64,000 nucleotides of DNA from Alphaproteobacteria bacterium (GCA_018969425.1 JAGWYJ010000010.1:1-64000), one strand, 5' to 3'. Counted from the first letter of the stretch, positions 54,479 to 64,000 are shown. Notes: generated by a model not told the origin, from the sequence alone. Program-made: numbers and translations.

Positions 54479-56800
54479 TCAGAAGAGATCGGAGGTCAGG
54501 AGAGCTTCCTCGTCCGTTTCGGTTTCGGATGTCCGGGGCTCTGTCGGCGGTGCGGCTGCCGGGGCCTTGGGTCGCTCGGCCAGGGAGATCGGCAGACGGA
54601 TCGAGGCGGTTGTTCCGACCCCGACTTCGCTCTCCAGGCGCAGATATCCGCCGTGCATGTCGACGAACGACTTGGTCAGGGCGAGGCCGAGACCAGCTCC
54701 GGCCGCCGTGCGTCCCCCGCGTTGCGAGCCCTGCTCGAACGGTTGGCCCAGTCGCGGAAGATCGTTCTTCGGGATGCCGACGCCTGTGTCCGCCACGCGG
54801 ATGACGAGCCAGTCTCCGTCTCGAAGGACGCCGACGCGAACCTCGCCTCCGGCGTCAGTGAAATTGATGGCGTTGGACAGAAGATTGAGGGTCATCTGTT
54901 TGACCGCCCGATGATCGGCGACGATCTTCGGAAGGTCGTCTTCGGGTTCGAAGGACAGGTGGATCCGCTTGTCTTCCGCCTGTCGCCGGATGAGTCGCAG
55001 AGCTGCGTCGACCGCATCGGCGCAGTCGATCAGGCGCGGCGTGATCTGCAAGCGGCCAGCCTCGACCTTGGTCATGTCGAGGATATCGTTGATCATGTCG
55101 AGCAGGGTCTGTCCCGACCTGAGGATATCGCTCGCATAGACCTGATACCGGGCGTCTCCCAGCGGTCCGTAGACCTCATGGACCAGCATCTCGGAAAAGC
55201 CGTTGATGGCGTTGAGAGGGGTTCTGAGCTCGTGGCTCATATTGGCGAGGAAGGTCGATTTGTGACGGCTCGCCCTGTCGGCGCGATCCGTTTCCTCCTT
55301 CAGGCGGCGAGCCAGTTCGCCCATATCGCTGCGGGCGGTCTCGAGGTCCGACGTGAGCGCCGCGAGGCGCTGTTCGGAGCGTGAGGTCTGGGCCTCCTGG
55401 GATCGTCGCCCCGTAATGTCGATCCCGATGGTGAGGCATCCGTCATGCGCCGTCCGACGTTCGCTGAGGCTGATCCAGACATCTCCTGCGAGCATGATCT
55501 CGCGACCGGAATTCTCCTCGGACGCCGGCTTTTCCCCGCGGATCCTTCGGGCGATTTCCGCCATGATGAAATCATGAGATGCGCCGGCGTGGACCACTTC
55601 GCTGTCGAGGCCGAAGACGGTCTCGAACTGTCGGTTCCAGTGAGTGAGCCGCCGGCGGGCGTCCCAGACCGCGACCGGTCCCGGGTGCGCTTCGAGGACG
55701 GCCCGGGCGACAGCGTCTGCGCGCCGCGTCCGATGAAGGGCGAGGATGCGGTCGGTGACATTGAGCAGGCCGCCTGCGAACCCCTCGCCCTCCGCTGCGC
55801 CGGTGAGCTCGACATAGGTTCCTGCCGAAGGACCCGCGGCCTGGAGGATGCAGCTCACGGCCTGTGAGCGCGAGGCTGGCGGAAACTGGGCGAGAAACTT
55901 CCGGTGATCCTCCTCCGTGATGAGGCGGAGGAAAGCGCTGAGAGGCAGGTCTCCGGATTGCTCCGAGCCGAGGAGGGCGGCGGCTTCAGGACTGAGGTGG
56001 ATTTTCTGGCGGGCCGGAACATAACGCCAGCGCCCTATAAGACCCTGAACCTCGCCGGACGGGGCGGAGCCCTGAGCTGAGCTGAGCCCTCCCTGAACGC
56101 GCATCAAAGCCCGGGTGAGGCCGGCGATCGCGAGGGCGGGAGCGGCGATGAGGAGGGCGTAGATGAGAAGACGCACGAGATCGGAGGAGGTCATCCACGG
56201 CGTCATCCGGGTGACGCAGGCGGCGAGGCCCGTATCTCCAAGACGCGAGCAGGCGAGCACGCCGCGTTCCCCGCCCATGGAGATGAAGCGCGCCGTGAGC
56301 TGGGTGCCTTCGATGCGGGTGATTGTGAACGTCCGCCCCTCATCCTGGGGCGGCAGATATTCTTCTTCAGGGATAAGGCCCCACACCCAGCCGGCATTGG
56401 GGTCGAGGGCGAAGATCTTCACCCCGTCTTCGGCGAGTTCGGCCCACCCTTCGCTGTCCGGGGCCGCCCGGCCGGTCATCCTGAACGGGGCGCCGTCCCG
56501 GATCTCCTCCTGGCTGGCCCCGGTGAGGATAAGGCCTTCCATTCGGGAGTGAACTTCGGTGAGTTCGGCCCGGACCTGAGCGGCGAGGGCGATCGATTCC
56601 CGAGCCTGCTGCTCCAGCATGGCGGTGTCTGCGCTTGAGCGTTCTTCCGCCGCCTTGAGGACAAGCGCGAGCGCGAAAGCGGTCATCAGAGCGGCCAGCA
56701 GTCCGACGGGGACCGTCCTGCGGACGGACCGGGTCGGCGGTGTGCGGACCTGTCGGGCGAAGAGGAAAGGCAACGGCTCGTCTCCGGGTCGTGAGCTCAC
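54479..56800 (-). CDS. PAS-domain sensor histidine kinase, PleC-like
   Basis: Two TMs flanking a periplasmic domain, PAS, coiled coil, KSTFLANMSHELRTPLNAINGFSEMLVHEVYGPLGDARYQVYASDILRSGQTLLDMINDILDMTKVEAGR. Confidence 0.88.
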   Translation of the reverse strand: MSSRPGDEPLPFLFARQVRTPPTRSVRRTVPVGLLAALMTAFALALVLKAAEERSSADTAMLEQQARESIALAAQVRAELTEVHSRMEGLILTGASQEEIRDGAPFRMTGRAAPDSEGWAELAEDGVKIFALDPNAGWVWGLIPEEEYLPPQDEGRTFTITRIEGTQLTARFISMGGERGVLACSRLGDTGLAACVTRMTPWMTSSDLVRLLIYALLIAAPALAIAGLTRALMRVQGGLSSAQGSAPSGEVQGLIGRWRYVPARQKIHLSPEAAALLGSEQSGDLPLSAFLRLITEEDHRKFLAQFPPASRSQAVSCILQAAGPSAGTYVELTGAAEGEGFAGGLLNVTDRILALHRTRRADAVARAVLEAHPGPVAVWDARRRLTHWNRQFETVFGLDSEVVHAGASHDFIMAEIARRIRGEKPASEENSGREIMLAGDVWISLSERRTAHDGCLTIGIDITGRRSQEAQTSRSEQRLAALTSDLETARSDMGELARRLKEETDRADRASRHKSTFLANMSHELRTPLNAINGFSEMLVHEVYGPLGDARYQVYASDILRSGQTLLDMINDILDMTKVEAGRLQITPRLIDCADAVDAALRLIRRQAEDKRIHLSFEPEDDLPKIVADHRAVKQMTLNLLSNAINFTDAGGEVRVGVLRDGDWLVIRVADTGVGIPKNDLPRLGQPFEQGSQRGGRTAAGAGLGLALTKSFVDMHGGYLRLESEVGVGTTASIRLPISLAERPKAPAAAPPTEPRTSETETDEEALLTSDLF

Positions 56801-56830
56801 TTAAGCCCCGGATTCGAAAGGCGGCGAAAG

Positions 56831-56848
56831 GGTTAACGGCAGGTTAAC
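56831..56848 (-). promoter_or_regulatory. CtrA box (exact consensus match) upstream of the PleC-like kinase
   Basis: Minus strand GTTAACCTGCCGTTAACC = TTAA-N7-TTAACC, ~31 bp upstream of the GTG at 56800; a GANTC (GAATC) lies between it and the start. Confidence 0.7.
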
Positions 56849-56929
56849 AGGATCTAGGTTGTGAATGAACGCACGGCTCTGATCGGGCGGGTGTGGCGCA
56901 TTCGCCATCAATTCCGAGGGACGGCGCGC

Positions 56930-58057
56930 TCAGGCGACCGCCGAGAGGCCTGAGCGGCCGCCCACGCGAAAGGCGCGGTCGATCACCGGACGGCCGAAGA
57001 GATAGCCCTGAGCGTAGCGCACGCCTGCGTCCATGAGGAGGGCGCGGTCGGCTTCCGTCTCCACCCGCTCGCCGACGGAGGCGACCCCGAGCTCCTCGCA
57101 CATCCTGGCCAGATGTCGGATCAGGGCGAGACCCCGAACGGAGCTCCCCGAGCCGTCCAGAAAGCTTCCGTCGAATTTGAGACTGTCGACGTCGAGGGCG
57201 CGCAGATAGCCGAAGGAGGCGGCGCCTGATCCGAAATCGTCGAGGGAGACGCTGAGGCCGGCCTGACGCAGCCGGCGCACGCCCCGGGCGGCGGCGTCGA
57301 TATCGGCGATCCTTGAGGACTCGGTGATCTCGACGATCAGCCGGCCCGGATCGATCCGGTAGCCCCGGATGAGAGCGCAAAGTTCGTCGGTCACGTCGGG
57401 TCGCTGGATGGAATCGCCCGAAATGTTGACCGCAAGACGGAAGGCCGGATCGCCGACCGTGGCCAGCCGGTCGGCGGCGGCCCGCACCATGATGTAGTCG
57501 AGCTGGCAGATCTGACCGCTTCGTTCGGCGGCTGCGATGAGGTCGGCCGGAGATCGTTCGGCCTCGAAGCGGGCGAGGATCTCGAAATGGCTGATCGCCC
57601 CGGTGCGGGTGTCGACGACGGGCTGGCGGGCGATGGAGAGCTCGCCCCCTGTGACCGCATCCCGGAAGCGCTCAGCCAGGATGTCTTCGATCCGGTCCCC
57701 GTTGACGGGAATGAGCGGCGGCGTGCGTGAGAGAATGATCCGGAAGCGATCGGGATCCGAGGGATTGCGTTGCACCAGGATCCGGCGGCCGCCCTCGAGG
57801 CCTCCCTGATCTTCCCAGCAGAGACGTCGTCCGGGGGCGAGAGACCACAGATCCTCACGGAGACGGCCGCGTTCGGCCTCCGAGATCAGCTCGATGAGAT
57901 TCTTGCCGATCAGCCGGTCGCAGGTCGGATGATGGAGGAGGTAGGCTTCGCCCACGGCGGAGAGGATGCTGGCGAACCCGTCCGCTTCGACCAGAAGGTC
58001 GCCTGCGGCCAGCGCAAAGCCGGTCAACGACGCGAGGTCAGGGTCAGAAACCGACAT
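56930..58057 (-). CDS. PAS-like/EAL domain c-di-GMP phosphodiesterase
   Basis: HFEILARFE (ExLxR), VNISG, SLDDFGSGAASFGYLRALDVDSLKFDGSFL, VASVGERVETEAD. Confidence 0.88.
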   Translation of the reverse strand: MSVSDPDLASLTGFALAAGDLLVEADGFASILSAVGEAYLLHHPTCDRLIGKNLIELISEAERGRLREDLWSLAPGRRLCWEDQGGLEGGRRILVQRNPSDPDRFRIILSRTPPLIPVNGDRIEDILAERFRDAVTGGELSIARQPVVDTRTGAISHFEILARFEAERSPADLIAAAERSGQICQLDYIMVRAAADRLATVGDPAFRLAVNISGDSIQRPDVTDELCALIRGYRIDPGRLIVEITESSRIADIDAAARGVRRLRQAGLSVSLDDFGSGAASFGYLRALDVDSLKFDGSFLDGSGSSVRGLALIRHLARMCEELGVASVGERVETEADRALLMDAGVRYAQGYLFGRPVIDRAFRVGGRSGLSAVA

Positions 58058-58125
58058 GTCGGAGGTCCGGGACAAACACCTCTCAAAACCTAGGGGGTTT
58101 AGGTGACCGCAAGGTTAATGAAAAT

Positions 58126-60750
58126 TCACCCTGCGGTGTCGGGGTCCTCGCCGAGCGCGCGCCCGAGAATGTCGAGCGCGTTTTTTGACAGAGAGCGGCC
58201 GGCCAGCCGCTCGAGCTCGGCCTGCGCTGCGGACCGTCTCGGGGCGTCGAAGGAGCGCCAGCTTTCAAACGCGGAGGCGAGGCGTGCGGAGAGCGCGGGA
58301 TTGAGCGGGTCGATCTCGAGGATCATGTCGCCGAGGAAGCGGTAGCCCCAGCCGTCGGGCTTATGGAAGGCGACAGGATTGTTCATGGCGAAGGAGGCGG
58401 CGAGGGCCCGGACGCGGTTCGGGTTACGTCGATCGAAATCCCCTCTCTGGGCGAGGGACATGAGACGGCTGCGGATATCGGCGCGAACCGCCATGGCCTG
58501 GACGCCGTACCATTTGTCCATGACCAGGGGGGAGTTGGACCACGTCGTCTCGAAGTCGGCGAGCGCCTCGTCGAACCTGTCTCCGTCGAGGTTGGAGAGG
58601 GCGGTGAGGGCGGCAAGGCGCGTCGTCATCGTCCGGGCGTTCCGGAAGGCGCGCGACAGACGGTCCCCGTGGATCTCTCCGAGGCTGGAGAGAAGCGAGA
58701 GAGCGCCGGCGCGCAGGGCGCGCCGACCCGCTGCGGGAGCGGACGGATCGAACCGGTCCTCTTCGGGCATGTCGAGGACCGCAAGGAGGCGCTCCTCGAG
58801 CGTTCGCGCAAGTCCCTGGCGCAGAGCGGTGCGTCGGGCGTGCAGGGCGTCGGGATCCGCGTCCGTCATTCCGGCGATGAGTTCGCCCACCTGCGGGGCG
58901 TAAAGGAGGACCGCCCCATAAGCGGGATCCTCGGCGGCGCGGGACAGGGAGACGGCGACTGCGTCGACATAATCCCCCAGCCGCTCGGACCCAGCCGTCC
59001 CCGGGTTGAGGATGAGGCTCCTTGCGATCGACTGCAGGGCCTCCCACTGGGCGAAGGGATCGTCGTCGCAACCTGCAAGCGCCGCCCGGTCGTCCTCGCT
59101 TGCGCCGTCGATCAGGCGCACCGGAGCGGAGAACCCGCGATTGAGCGAGGCGCGGGGCGGAGAGGAGACGTCGGCGAACGTGAACTCGGCTTCATCACGA
59201 TCCAGAACGAGCACATGCTCGTCCGCCGAGCGGCCTTCGAGGCGCGTCGTGAGTTTGACGCCGTTGGAATCGAACAGGGCGGCTCGGATCGGGATCATGA
59301 GGGGCGCCTTGAAGGGCTGGCCCGGTGTCGGTCCTGTGGTCTGCTTCAGGCGCAGTCGATAGCGTCCCTCTTTCGGCTCGAAGCGACCCGAGGCGGTGAT
59401 TGTCGGCGTTCCGGCCTGAGCGTACCAGAGCGAGAAGGCGTCGAGATTGACGGAGGTATAGGGGCGGAAGCTGTTGACGAAATCCTCGATGGTCGCCGCC
59501 TGTCCGTCCTGGGTGTCGAAATAGCGCTGGACGCCCTGCCAGAAGGCGTCGTCTCCGATGATCAGGCGCAGCATGCGGATCACCTCCGCGCCTTTCTCGT
59601 AGACGGTGGCGGTGTAGAGATTATCGATCCGGCCGTAGGTCGCCGGCCGCACGGCGTGCGCCAGAGGGCCTGCGTCCTCAGGGAATTGCCGGCTTCTCAG
59701 ACGGATGACGTCCTTGATCCGGGTGACGGCGGCCGACCGCATGGAGCGTGAGAACTCCTGGTCGCGATAGACGGTGAGCCCCTCCTTCAGGCACAGCTGG
59801 AACCAGTCGCGGCATGTGATGCGGTTTCCGGTCCAGTTGTGGAAATACTCATGGGCCACGATGCTCTCGATGGCCTCGAAGTCGACATCGGTGGCGCTTT
59901 CTCCGTCTGCGAGGACGTAGGCGGAGTTGAAGATGTTCAGTCCCTTGTTCTCCATCGCCCCGAAATTGAAGTCTCTGACGGCGACGATCTGGAAGACGTC
60001 CAGATCATACTCCCGTCCCCAGACCTCTTCATCCCAGCGCATGGAGCGCCGCAGCGAGTCCATCGCGTAGGCCGCCTTAGGCGCATCGCCCTCCTCGACG
60101 TGGATGGCGAGACGAACCTGTCGGCCCGACGATGTGAGGAAGGTTTCCTCCAGCACGTCGAAGCGTCCGCCCACGAGGGCGAAGAGATAGGAGGGCTTGG
60201 GGTGCGGATCGGTCCATTCCCGGAAGTGTCGCGCGCCGGGCAGATCGCCCGCAGCTCCCGGATTGCCGTTCGACAGGAGGTAGGGATAGCGCAGAGCGTC
60301 CGCCTCGATGCGCACGAAGAAGGGAGCGAGGACGTCGGGCCGGTCCGGGTAATAGGTGATCCGGCGGAAGCCTTCAGCTTCGCACTGGGTGCAGAAGCGT
60401 CCGCTCGACATGTAGAGGCCGGAGAGCTCCGTATTCGCGATCGGGTGGATGAGGGTTTCGATTTCGAGCTCGAAACGATCGCCCGGATCGTGGATGGTGA
60501 GCCCTTCGGCGTCGACGATGTAGGCCTCGTTCGCGACCTCCCGACCATTGAGACGAAGACGAAGGAGGGTCAGTTTTTCGCCTTCAAGGCGAAGCGGCGC
60601 CCGCGTCTCGGAAGAGCGTTCCATCTCGAGGCGCGAGACGACGATCGTCTCTTCCGGGTCGAGGCGGAAATGCAGGCTGACCTGCCGGATCCGGAAGGGG
60701 AAGGGCGCGTAATCGGCCAGCCTGACCTGGGGCGCGGTGTCGGTTTTCAT
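58126..60750 (-). CDS. pepN: Aminopeptidase N
   Basis: GAMENKGLNIFN; VAHEYFHNWTGNRITCRDWFQLCLKEGLTVYRDQEFS. Confidence 0.97.
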   Translation of the reverse strand: MKTDTAPQVRLADYAPFPFRIRQVSLHFRLDPEETIVVSRLEMERSSETRAPLRLEGEKLTLLRLRLNGREVANEAYIVDAEGLTIHDPGDRFELEIETLIHPIANTELSGLYMSSGRFCTQCEAEGFRRITYYPDRPDVLAPFFVRIEADALRYPYLLSNGNPGAAGDLPGARHFREWTDPHPKPSYLFALVGGRFDVLEETFLTSSGRQVRLAIHVEEGDAPKAAYAMDSLRRSMRWDEEVWGREYDLDVFQIVAVRDFNFGAMENKGLNIFNSAYVLADGESATDVDFEAIESIVAHEYFHNWTGNRITCRDWFQLCLKEGLTVYRDQEFSRSMRSAAVTRIKDVIRLRSRQFPEDAGPLAHAVRPATYGRIDNLYTATVYEKGAEVIRMLRLIIGDDAFWQGVQRYFDTQDGQAATIEDFVNSFRPYTSVNLDAFSLWYAQAGTPTITASGRFEPKEGRYRLRLKQTTGPTPGQPFKAPLMIPIRAALFDSNGVKLTTRLEGRSADEHVLVLDRDEAEFTFADVSSPPRASLNRGFSAPVRLIDGASEDDRAALAGCDDDPFAQWEALQSIARSLILNPGTAGSERLGDYVDAVAVSLSRAAEDPAYGAVLLYAPQVGELIAGMTDADPDALHARRTALRQGLARTLEERLLAVLDMPEEDRFDPSAPAAGRRALRAGALSLLSSLGEIHGDRLSRAFRNARTMTTRLAALTALSNLDGDRFDEALADFETTWSNSPLVMDKWYGVQAMAVRADIRSRLMSLAQRGDFDRRNPNRVRALAASFAMNNPVAFHKPDGWGYRFLGDMILEIDPLNPALSARLASAFESWRSFDAPRRSAAQAELERLAGRSLSKNALDILGRALGEDPDTAG

Positions 60751-60872
60751 CTCGACCTCGTTGCGAGCCCCGGGGACAAGGACCGCTCGTCCCCCATGCC
60801 TACAGACTTCTGCAGGGATTTAAACCCTGTCTGTTTCGATTCGGGACACTTTGCTCAACGCCTTGACCCCGA

Positions 60873-62486
60873 TCAGTCCGCCGGTTTGAGGTCTCCCACG
60901 GGCCCCCGTCCGCGCAGTGTGATGTGCGGGATGAAGGCGATCGAGACGATGGCGATGAGGATGATCACGACGCTGCCGGTGAAGATGTAGCTCATGGCGT
61001 CTGAAAACGCGGTCGCTACGGGCGCCGGGACGTTGGTCGGCCCCGCGCCTGCGGCCTTTGAAGCGAGGGCGAAGCGCTCCATCTGACCCATGTCGATCTT
61101 AGCTCCGGCCGGCATCATCCCGGAGAGGGATTCGGTCAGTCGGGAGGTGAGCATGGCGCCGAAGATCGACACCCCAATCATGCCGCCCATCTGACGCAGG
61201 AACATGCCTGTGGATGTCGCGACGCCGATCTGACGCGGCGGCGCCGCGCTTTGGGAGACCATGTTGAACAGGCTTTGCGAGGGACCAAGGCCGATGCCGA
61301 CCGTGAACAGACGCCAGATCACGTCCATCTGGGACGAATCCTTTGTCAGCTGGGCCATCAGCAGGATGCCGATCATCTGGATCACCGCTCCGCCGAACAT
61401 GACCGGCTTGTAGCGCCCGGTCTTCGTCACATATCGGCCGCAGGCCATCGACGAGATGAGCAGGCCCGCCATCAGGGGCAGAAGAAGGAGCCCTGAATTC
61501 GTCGCATGAACGCCGAGGCCGAGCTGAAGATAGAGGGGCAGGTAGACGATGGTCCCCATGAAGGCCATCGAGATCACGAAGGAGGAGAGGGTCGCTGTCG
61601 AGAAAGCCCGGATCCCGAACAGGGTCAGGGGAAGGAGAGGCTCTGTCTCCCGGCTTTCGATGATCAGGAATACGGCTCCGGTAGCGAGCGCGAGGAGGAA
61701 GAGCCCGAGGACGCTCGGCGAGGTCCAGCCCTTCTCCGGTCCCCAGGACAGGGCGAGCATCAGGCTGCCGATGGCGAGGACGACGAAGACGGCGCCCCAG
61801 TAGTCGATCCGGCCGCCGCCCGTATGGCCCAGATTGGGCATTTTGAGGCTGATCAGGGCGAGGGCGAGAACGGACGTCGGAAGGTTGAGATAGAAGACCC
61901 AGCGCCAGCCCGCCACATGAAGTCCGAGAATATCGACGCTTCCATGGTCGGTGAAATATCCGCCGATGATGGGGCCGAAGACGCTTGCGAGGCCGAAGAC
62001 CGCGCCGAACAGGCCGGCGTATTTGCCTCGTTCCCTCGGCGGAAAGAGATCGGCGATGGTCGCGAAAGCGGTAGTGAACAGCGCCCCTCCGCCTATGCCC
62101 TGAATGCCGCGGAAGACGATGAGCTGCATCATCCCGCCTCCGATCACCGGCATGTCTCCGAACTCCCCGGCGATGCCGCAGAGCCAGGATCCGATCACGA
62201 AGATGACGATGCCGATGATCAGGATAGGCTTTCGTCCGTAGAGGTCCCCGAGCTTGCCCCAGATCGGGACCATGACGGTGGAGGTGAGAAGATAGCTGGT
62301 GGTGACCCAGGCGTAGAGGTCGAGGCCCTGCAGCTCGGAGACGATGGTCGGCATGGCGGTTGAGACGATCGTCTGATCGAGCGCGCTCAGAAGGAAGACG
62401 ATCATCAGCGCGATGAATGTCATGCGTTTCTGCTCAGGCGTCGCATCGGTCTGAAGCGACGAGCTTGAGGGTTGTGAGGCTTCCAT
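60873..62486 (-). CDS. DHA2-family MFS multidrug transporter (EmrB/QacA-like)
   Basis: FLLSALDQTIVSTAMPTIVSELQGLDLYAWVTTSYLLTSTVMVPIWGKLGDLYGRKPILI. Confidence 0.93.
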   Translation of the reverse strand: MEASQPSSSSLQTDATPEQKRMTFIALMIVFLLSALDQTIVSTAMPTIVSELQGLDLYAWVTTSYLLTSTVMVPIWGKLGDLYGRKPILIIGIVIFVIGSWLCGIAGEFGDMPVIGGGMMQLIVFRGIQGIGGGALFTTAFATIADLFPPRERGKYAGLFGAVFGLASVFGPIIGGYFTDHGSVDILGLHVAGWRWVFYLNLPTSVLALALISLKMPNLGHTGGGRIDYWGAVFVVLAIGSLMLALSWGPEKGWTSPSVLGLFLLALATGAVFLIIESRETEPLLPLTLFGIRAFSTATLSSFVISMAFMGTIVYLPLYLQLGLGVHATNSGLLLLPLMAGLLISSMACGRYVTKTGRYKPVMFGGAVIQMIGILLMAQLTKDSSQMDVIWRLFTVGIGLGPSQSLFNMVSQSAAPPRQIGVATSTGMFLRQMGGMIGVSIFGAMLTSRLTESLSGMMPAGAKIDMGQMERFALASKAAGAGPTNVPAPVATAFSDAMSYIFTGSVVIILIAIVSIAFIPHITLRGRGPVGDLKPAD

Positions 62487-62596
62487 CCGTATAGCTCCTG
62501 GCGCCTGAGCGGTCCTGGCCGGTCACAAGGGAGGGCGACTCGTCGCCCCATGACCGGCCCTCTTATCGCCCCGGTTTCGGGCCCTGCCAACAAAAA

Positions 62597-62621
62597 TGTA
62601 ATGCCCCTTACACCCGGGTGT
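62597..62621. promoter_or_regulatory. Overlapping palindromes in the divergent emrB-like/glpK intergenic region (putative operator)
   Basis: TGTAA-TGCCCC-TTACA (62597-62612) overlapping ACACCCGGGTGT (62610-62621). Confidence 0.5.
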
Positions 62622-62681
62622 TTACGTTAGGATAGGGTCGGGTTTTGAATTCCCTCGACGTGGGGCTATCAGAGAGCCCAG

Positions 62682-62752
62682 ACTTCAGGCCCCAAAACCT
62701 CAGGCCCCAGCCACGGGCCCCAGACCACGGGCCCCGGACTTCAGGCGACAGG
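62682..62752. repeat. Degenerate ~14-bp tandem repeat immediately 5' of glpK
   Basis: ACTTCAGGCCCCAAA / ACCTCAGGCCCCAG / CCACGGGCCCCAG / ACCACGGGCCCCGG / ACTTCAGGCGACAGG. Confidence 0.65.
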
Positions 62753-62764
62753 CGGTGGGATCCC

Positions 62765-64000
62765 ATGACGACAGGCGCGGTTCTGGCTCTTGATCAGGGG
62801 ACCACCTCCAGCCGGGCCCTGGCGGTGACTGCCCGCGGCGAGGTGGCGGCGATGGCGCAGGAGGCCTTCGCTCAGATCTTTCCGCAGTCGGGGTGGGTCG
62901 AGCACGACCCTGAGGAGATCTGGCGGACGCAGATGGCGACCGCCCGCGCCGTCATTGATCGTCTGGGCGCGGGAGCGTTCAGCGCCATCGGCCTCGCCAA
63001 TCAGCGCGAGACGGTGATTGTCTGGGAGCGCTCGACCGGGGCGCCCATTCACAATGCGATCGTCTGGCAGGACCGTCGCACGGCGCCGGCGACGGAGGCT
63101 CTTGCGCGCGCCGGATGGGGGCCGATGGTCGCTGAGCGCACTGGCCTGGTTCTCGACCCCTATTTTTCGGCCTCGAAGATCGCCTTCATTCTTGATGCGG
63201 TTCCCGGAGCGCGCGACAGGGCCGCCCGGGGAGAGCTGGCCGCCGGGACGGTCGACTGCTTTCTGATCTGGCGTCTCACCGGAGGACGCGTTCACGCCAC
63301 GGACGCGACCAACGCCTCGCGCACCTCTCTCTTCGACATTCGCAAGGGCGTCTGGGATGAGGAGCTGTGCGGACTGTTCAGGGTCCCGCTCTCGCTGCTT
63401 CCGGAGGTGCGAGATTCGGCGGCCGACTACGGCCTCGCTGAGGCTCTTCTGCCGGGGGTTCGCATCACCGGCGTCGCGGGAGATCAGCAGGCCGCGCTGG
63501 TCGGGCAGGCATGTTTCTCGCCCGGCGAGGTGAAGTCGACCTATGGCACGGGAGCCTTTCTTGTTCTTAACACCGGCGATCGGCTGATCGCCTCCCGTTC
63601 GGGTCTTCTCAGCACCATCGCCTATCGTCTGAACGGAGAGACGGTCTACGCCCTTGAGGGATCGATCCTGTCGGCCGGATCGACCATCCAGTGGCTGCGG
63701 GACAATCTTCGCATCATCCGCGACGGCGCGGAGGCGGGGGAGATGGCGGCCTCCATCCCGGATACGGGCGGGGTGCATCTGGCGCCGGCCTTCGTCGGCC
63801 TGGGCGCGCCTCGCTGGGATCCGGATGCGCGCGGAGCGATCCTGGGTCTCCAGCGGGGGACCTCGATCGCCGAGATTGCGCGTGCGGCGCTGGAGAGCGT
63901 GGCCTTTCAGACGGCTGAGCTTCTGACCGCGATGGCCGCAGACGGGGTGCGTCCCCGACGTCTCAAGGTGGACGGAGGCATGACGCGCAACGACTTCCTC
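62765..64000 (+). CDS. glpK: Glycerol kinase (3' truncated by window edge; absent from ORF track)
   Basis: MTTGAVLALDQGTTSSRALAVTARGEVAAMAQEAFAQIFPQSGWVEHDPEEIWRTQ...NQRETVIVWERSTGAPIHNAIVWQDRRT...GDQQAALVGQACFSPGEVKSTYGTGAFLVLNTG. Confidence 0.97.
   Translation, partial: MTTGAVLALDQGTTSSRALAVTARGEVAAMAQEAFAQIFPQSGWVEHDPEEIWRTQMATARAVIDRLGAGAFSAIGLANQRETVIVWERSTGAPIHNAIVWQDRRTAPATEALARAGWGPMVAERTGLVLDPYFSASKIAFILDAVPGARDRAARGELAAGTVDCFLIWRLTGGRVHATDATNASRTSLFDIRKGVWDEELCGLFRVPLSLLPEVRDSAADYGLAEALLPGVRITGVAGDQQAALVGQACFSPGEVKSTYGTGAFLVLNTGDRLIASRSGLLSTIAYRLNGETVYALEGSILSAGSTIQWLRDNLRIIRDGAEAGEMAASIPDTGGVHLAPAFVGLGAPRWDPDARGAILGLQRGTSIAEIARAALESVAFQTAELLTAMAADGVRPRRLKVDGGMTRNDFL

Noticed and set aside
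60813-60829. CAGGG-ATTTAAA-CCCTG upstream of pepN as a terminator
   Set aside because: Short stem, no T-run, asymmetric centre; could equally be promoter sequence
58363-60990. Plus-strand ORFs (462 and 383 aa) opposite pepN
   Set aside because: Antisense to aminopeptidase N with its HEYFH motif
62741-63778. 345-aa minus-strand ORF
   Set aside because: Antisense shadow of glpK, which is open on the + strand to the window end

Overview
GC-rich, gene-dense chromosomal segment that looks alphaproteobacterial (Caulobacterales/Hyphomonadaceae/Parvularcula-like; taxonomy inferred only from gene content). No rRNA, CRISPR array, transposase or phage module was recognised. I did not detect a tRNA, but could not scan exhaustively. 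Left to right: (1) a cobalt-type nitrile hydratase operon (alpha, beta, accessory) whose alpha subunit is truncated by the window edge and has a His-rich N-terminus; (2) MsrB, MaoC and MFS genes; (3) an unusual Mrp-type cation/H+ antiporter operon, E-F-G-(A'B)-C-D-D'-x-D'', with three MrpD/NuoL-like subunits and a small unknown membrane ORF; (4) MucR, a PAS_5 protein, a zinc-ribbon protein ending in seven His, and SufE; (5) a DivJ-like histidine kinase followed by a TIR-TM-(PG-binding-like/repeat)-MORN protein; (6) GMC oxidoreductase, thioesterases, a Kef-type antiporter, prfC, DUF2336, ABC-F and PBP1A; (7) a proline-rich lipoprotein with six tandem ~42-aa repeats like those in the TIR protein; (8) beta-oxidation-type enzymes and DnaJ; (9) a core block PepSY-RR-HK-ccmIEFH-degP-RR-HK-glnE; (10) an ECF sigma/anti-sigma/metal-sensor cassette, a PleC-like kinase with a perfect CtrA-box match upstream, an EAL protein, pepN, a DHA2 MFS pump and a 3'-truncated glpK that the ORF track missed. 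The most novel candidates are the TIR-TM-MORN protein with its repeat-sharing lipoprotein, and the three-antiporter Mrp complex.
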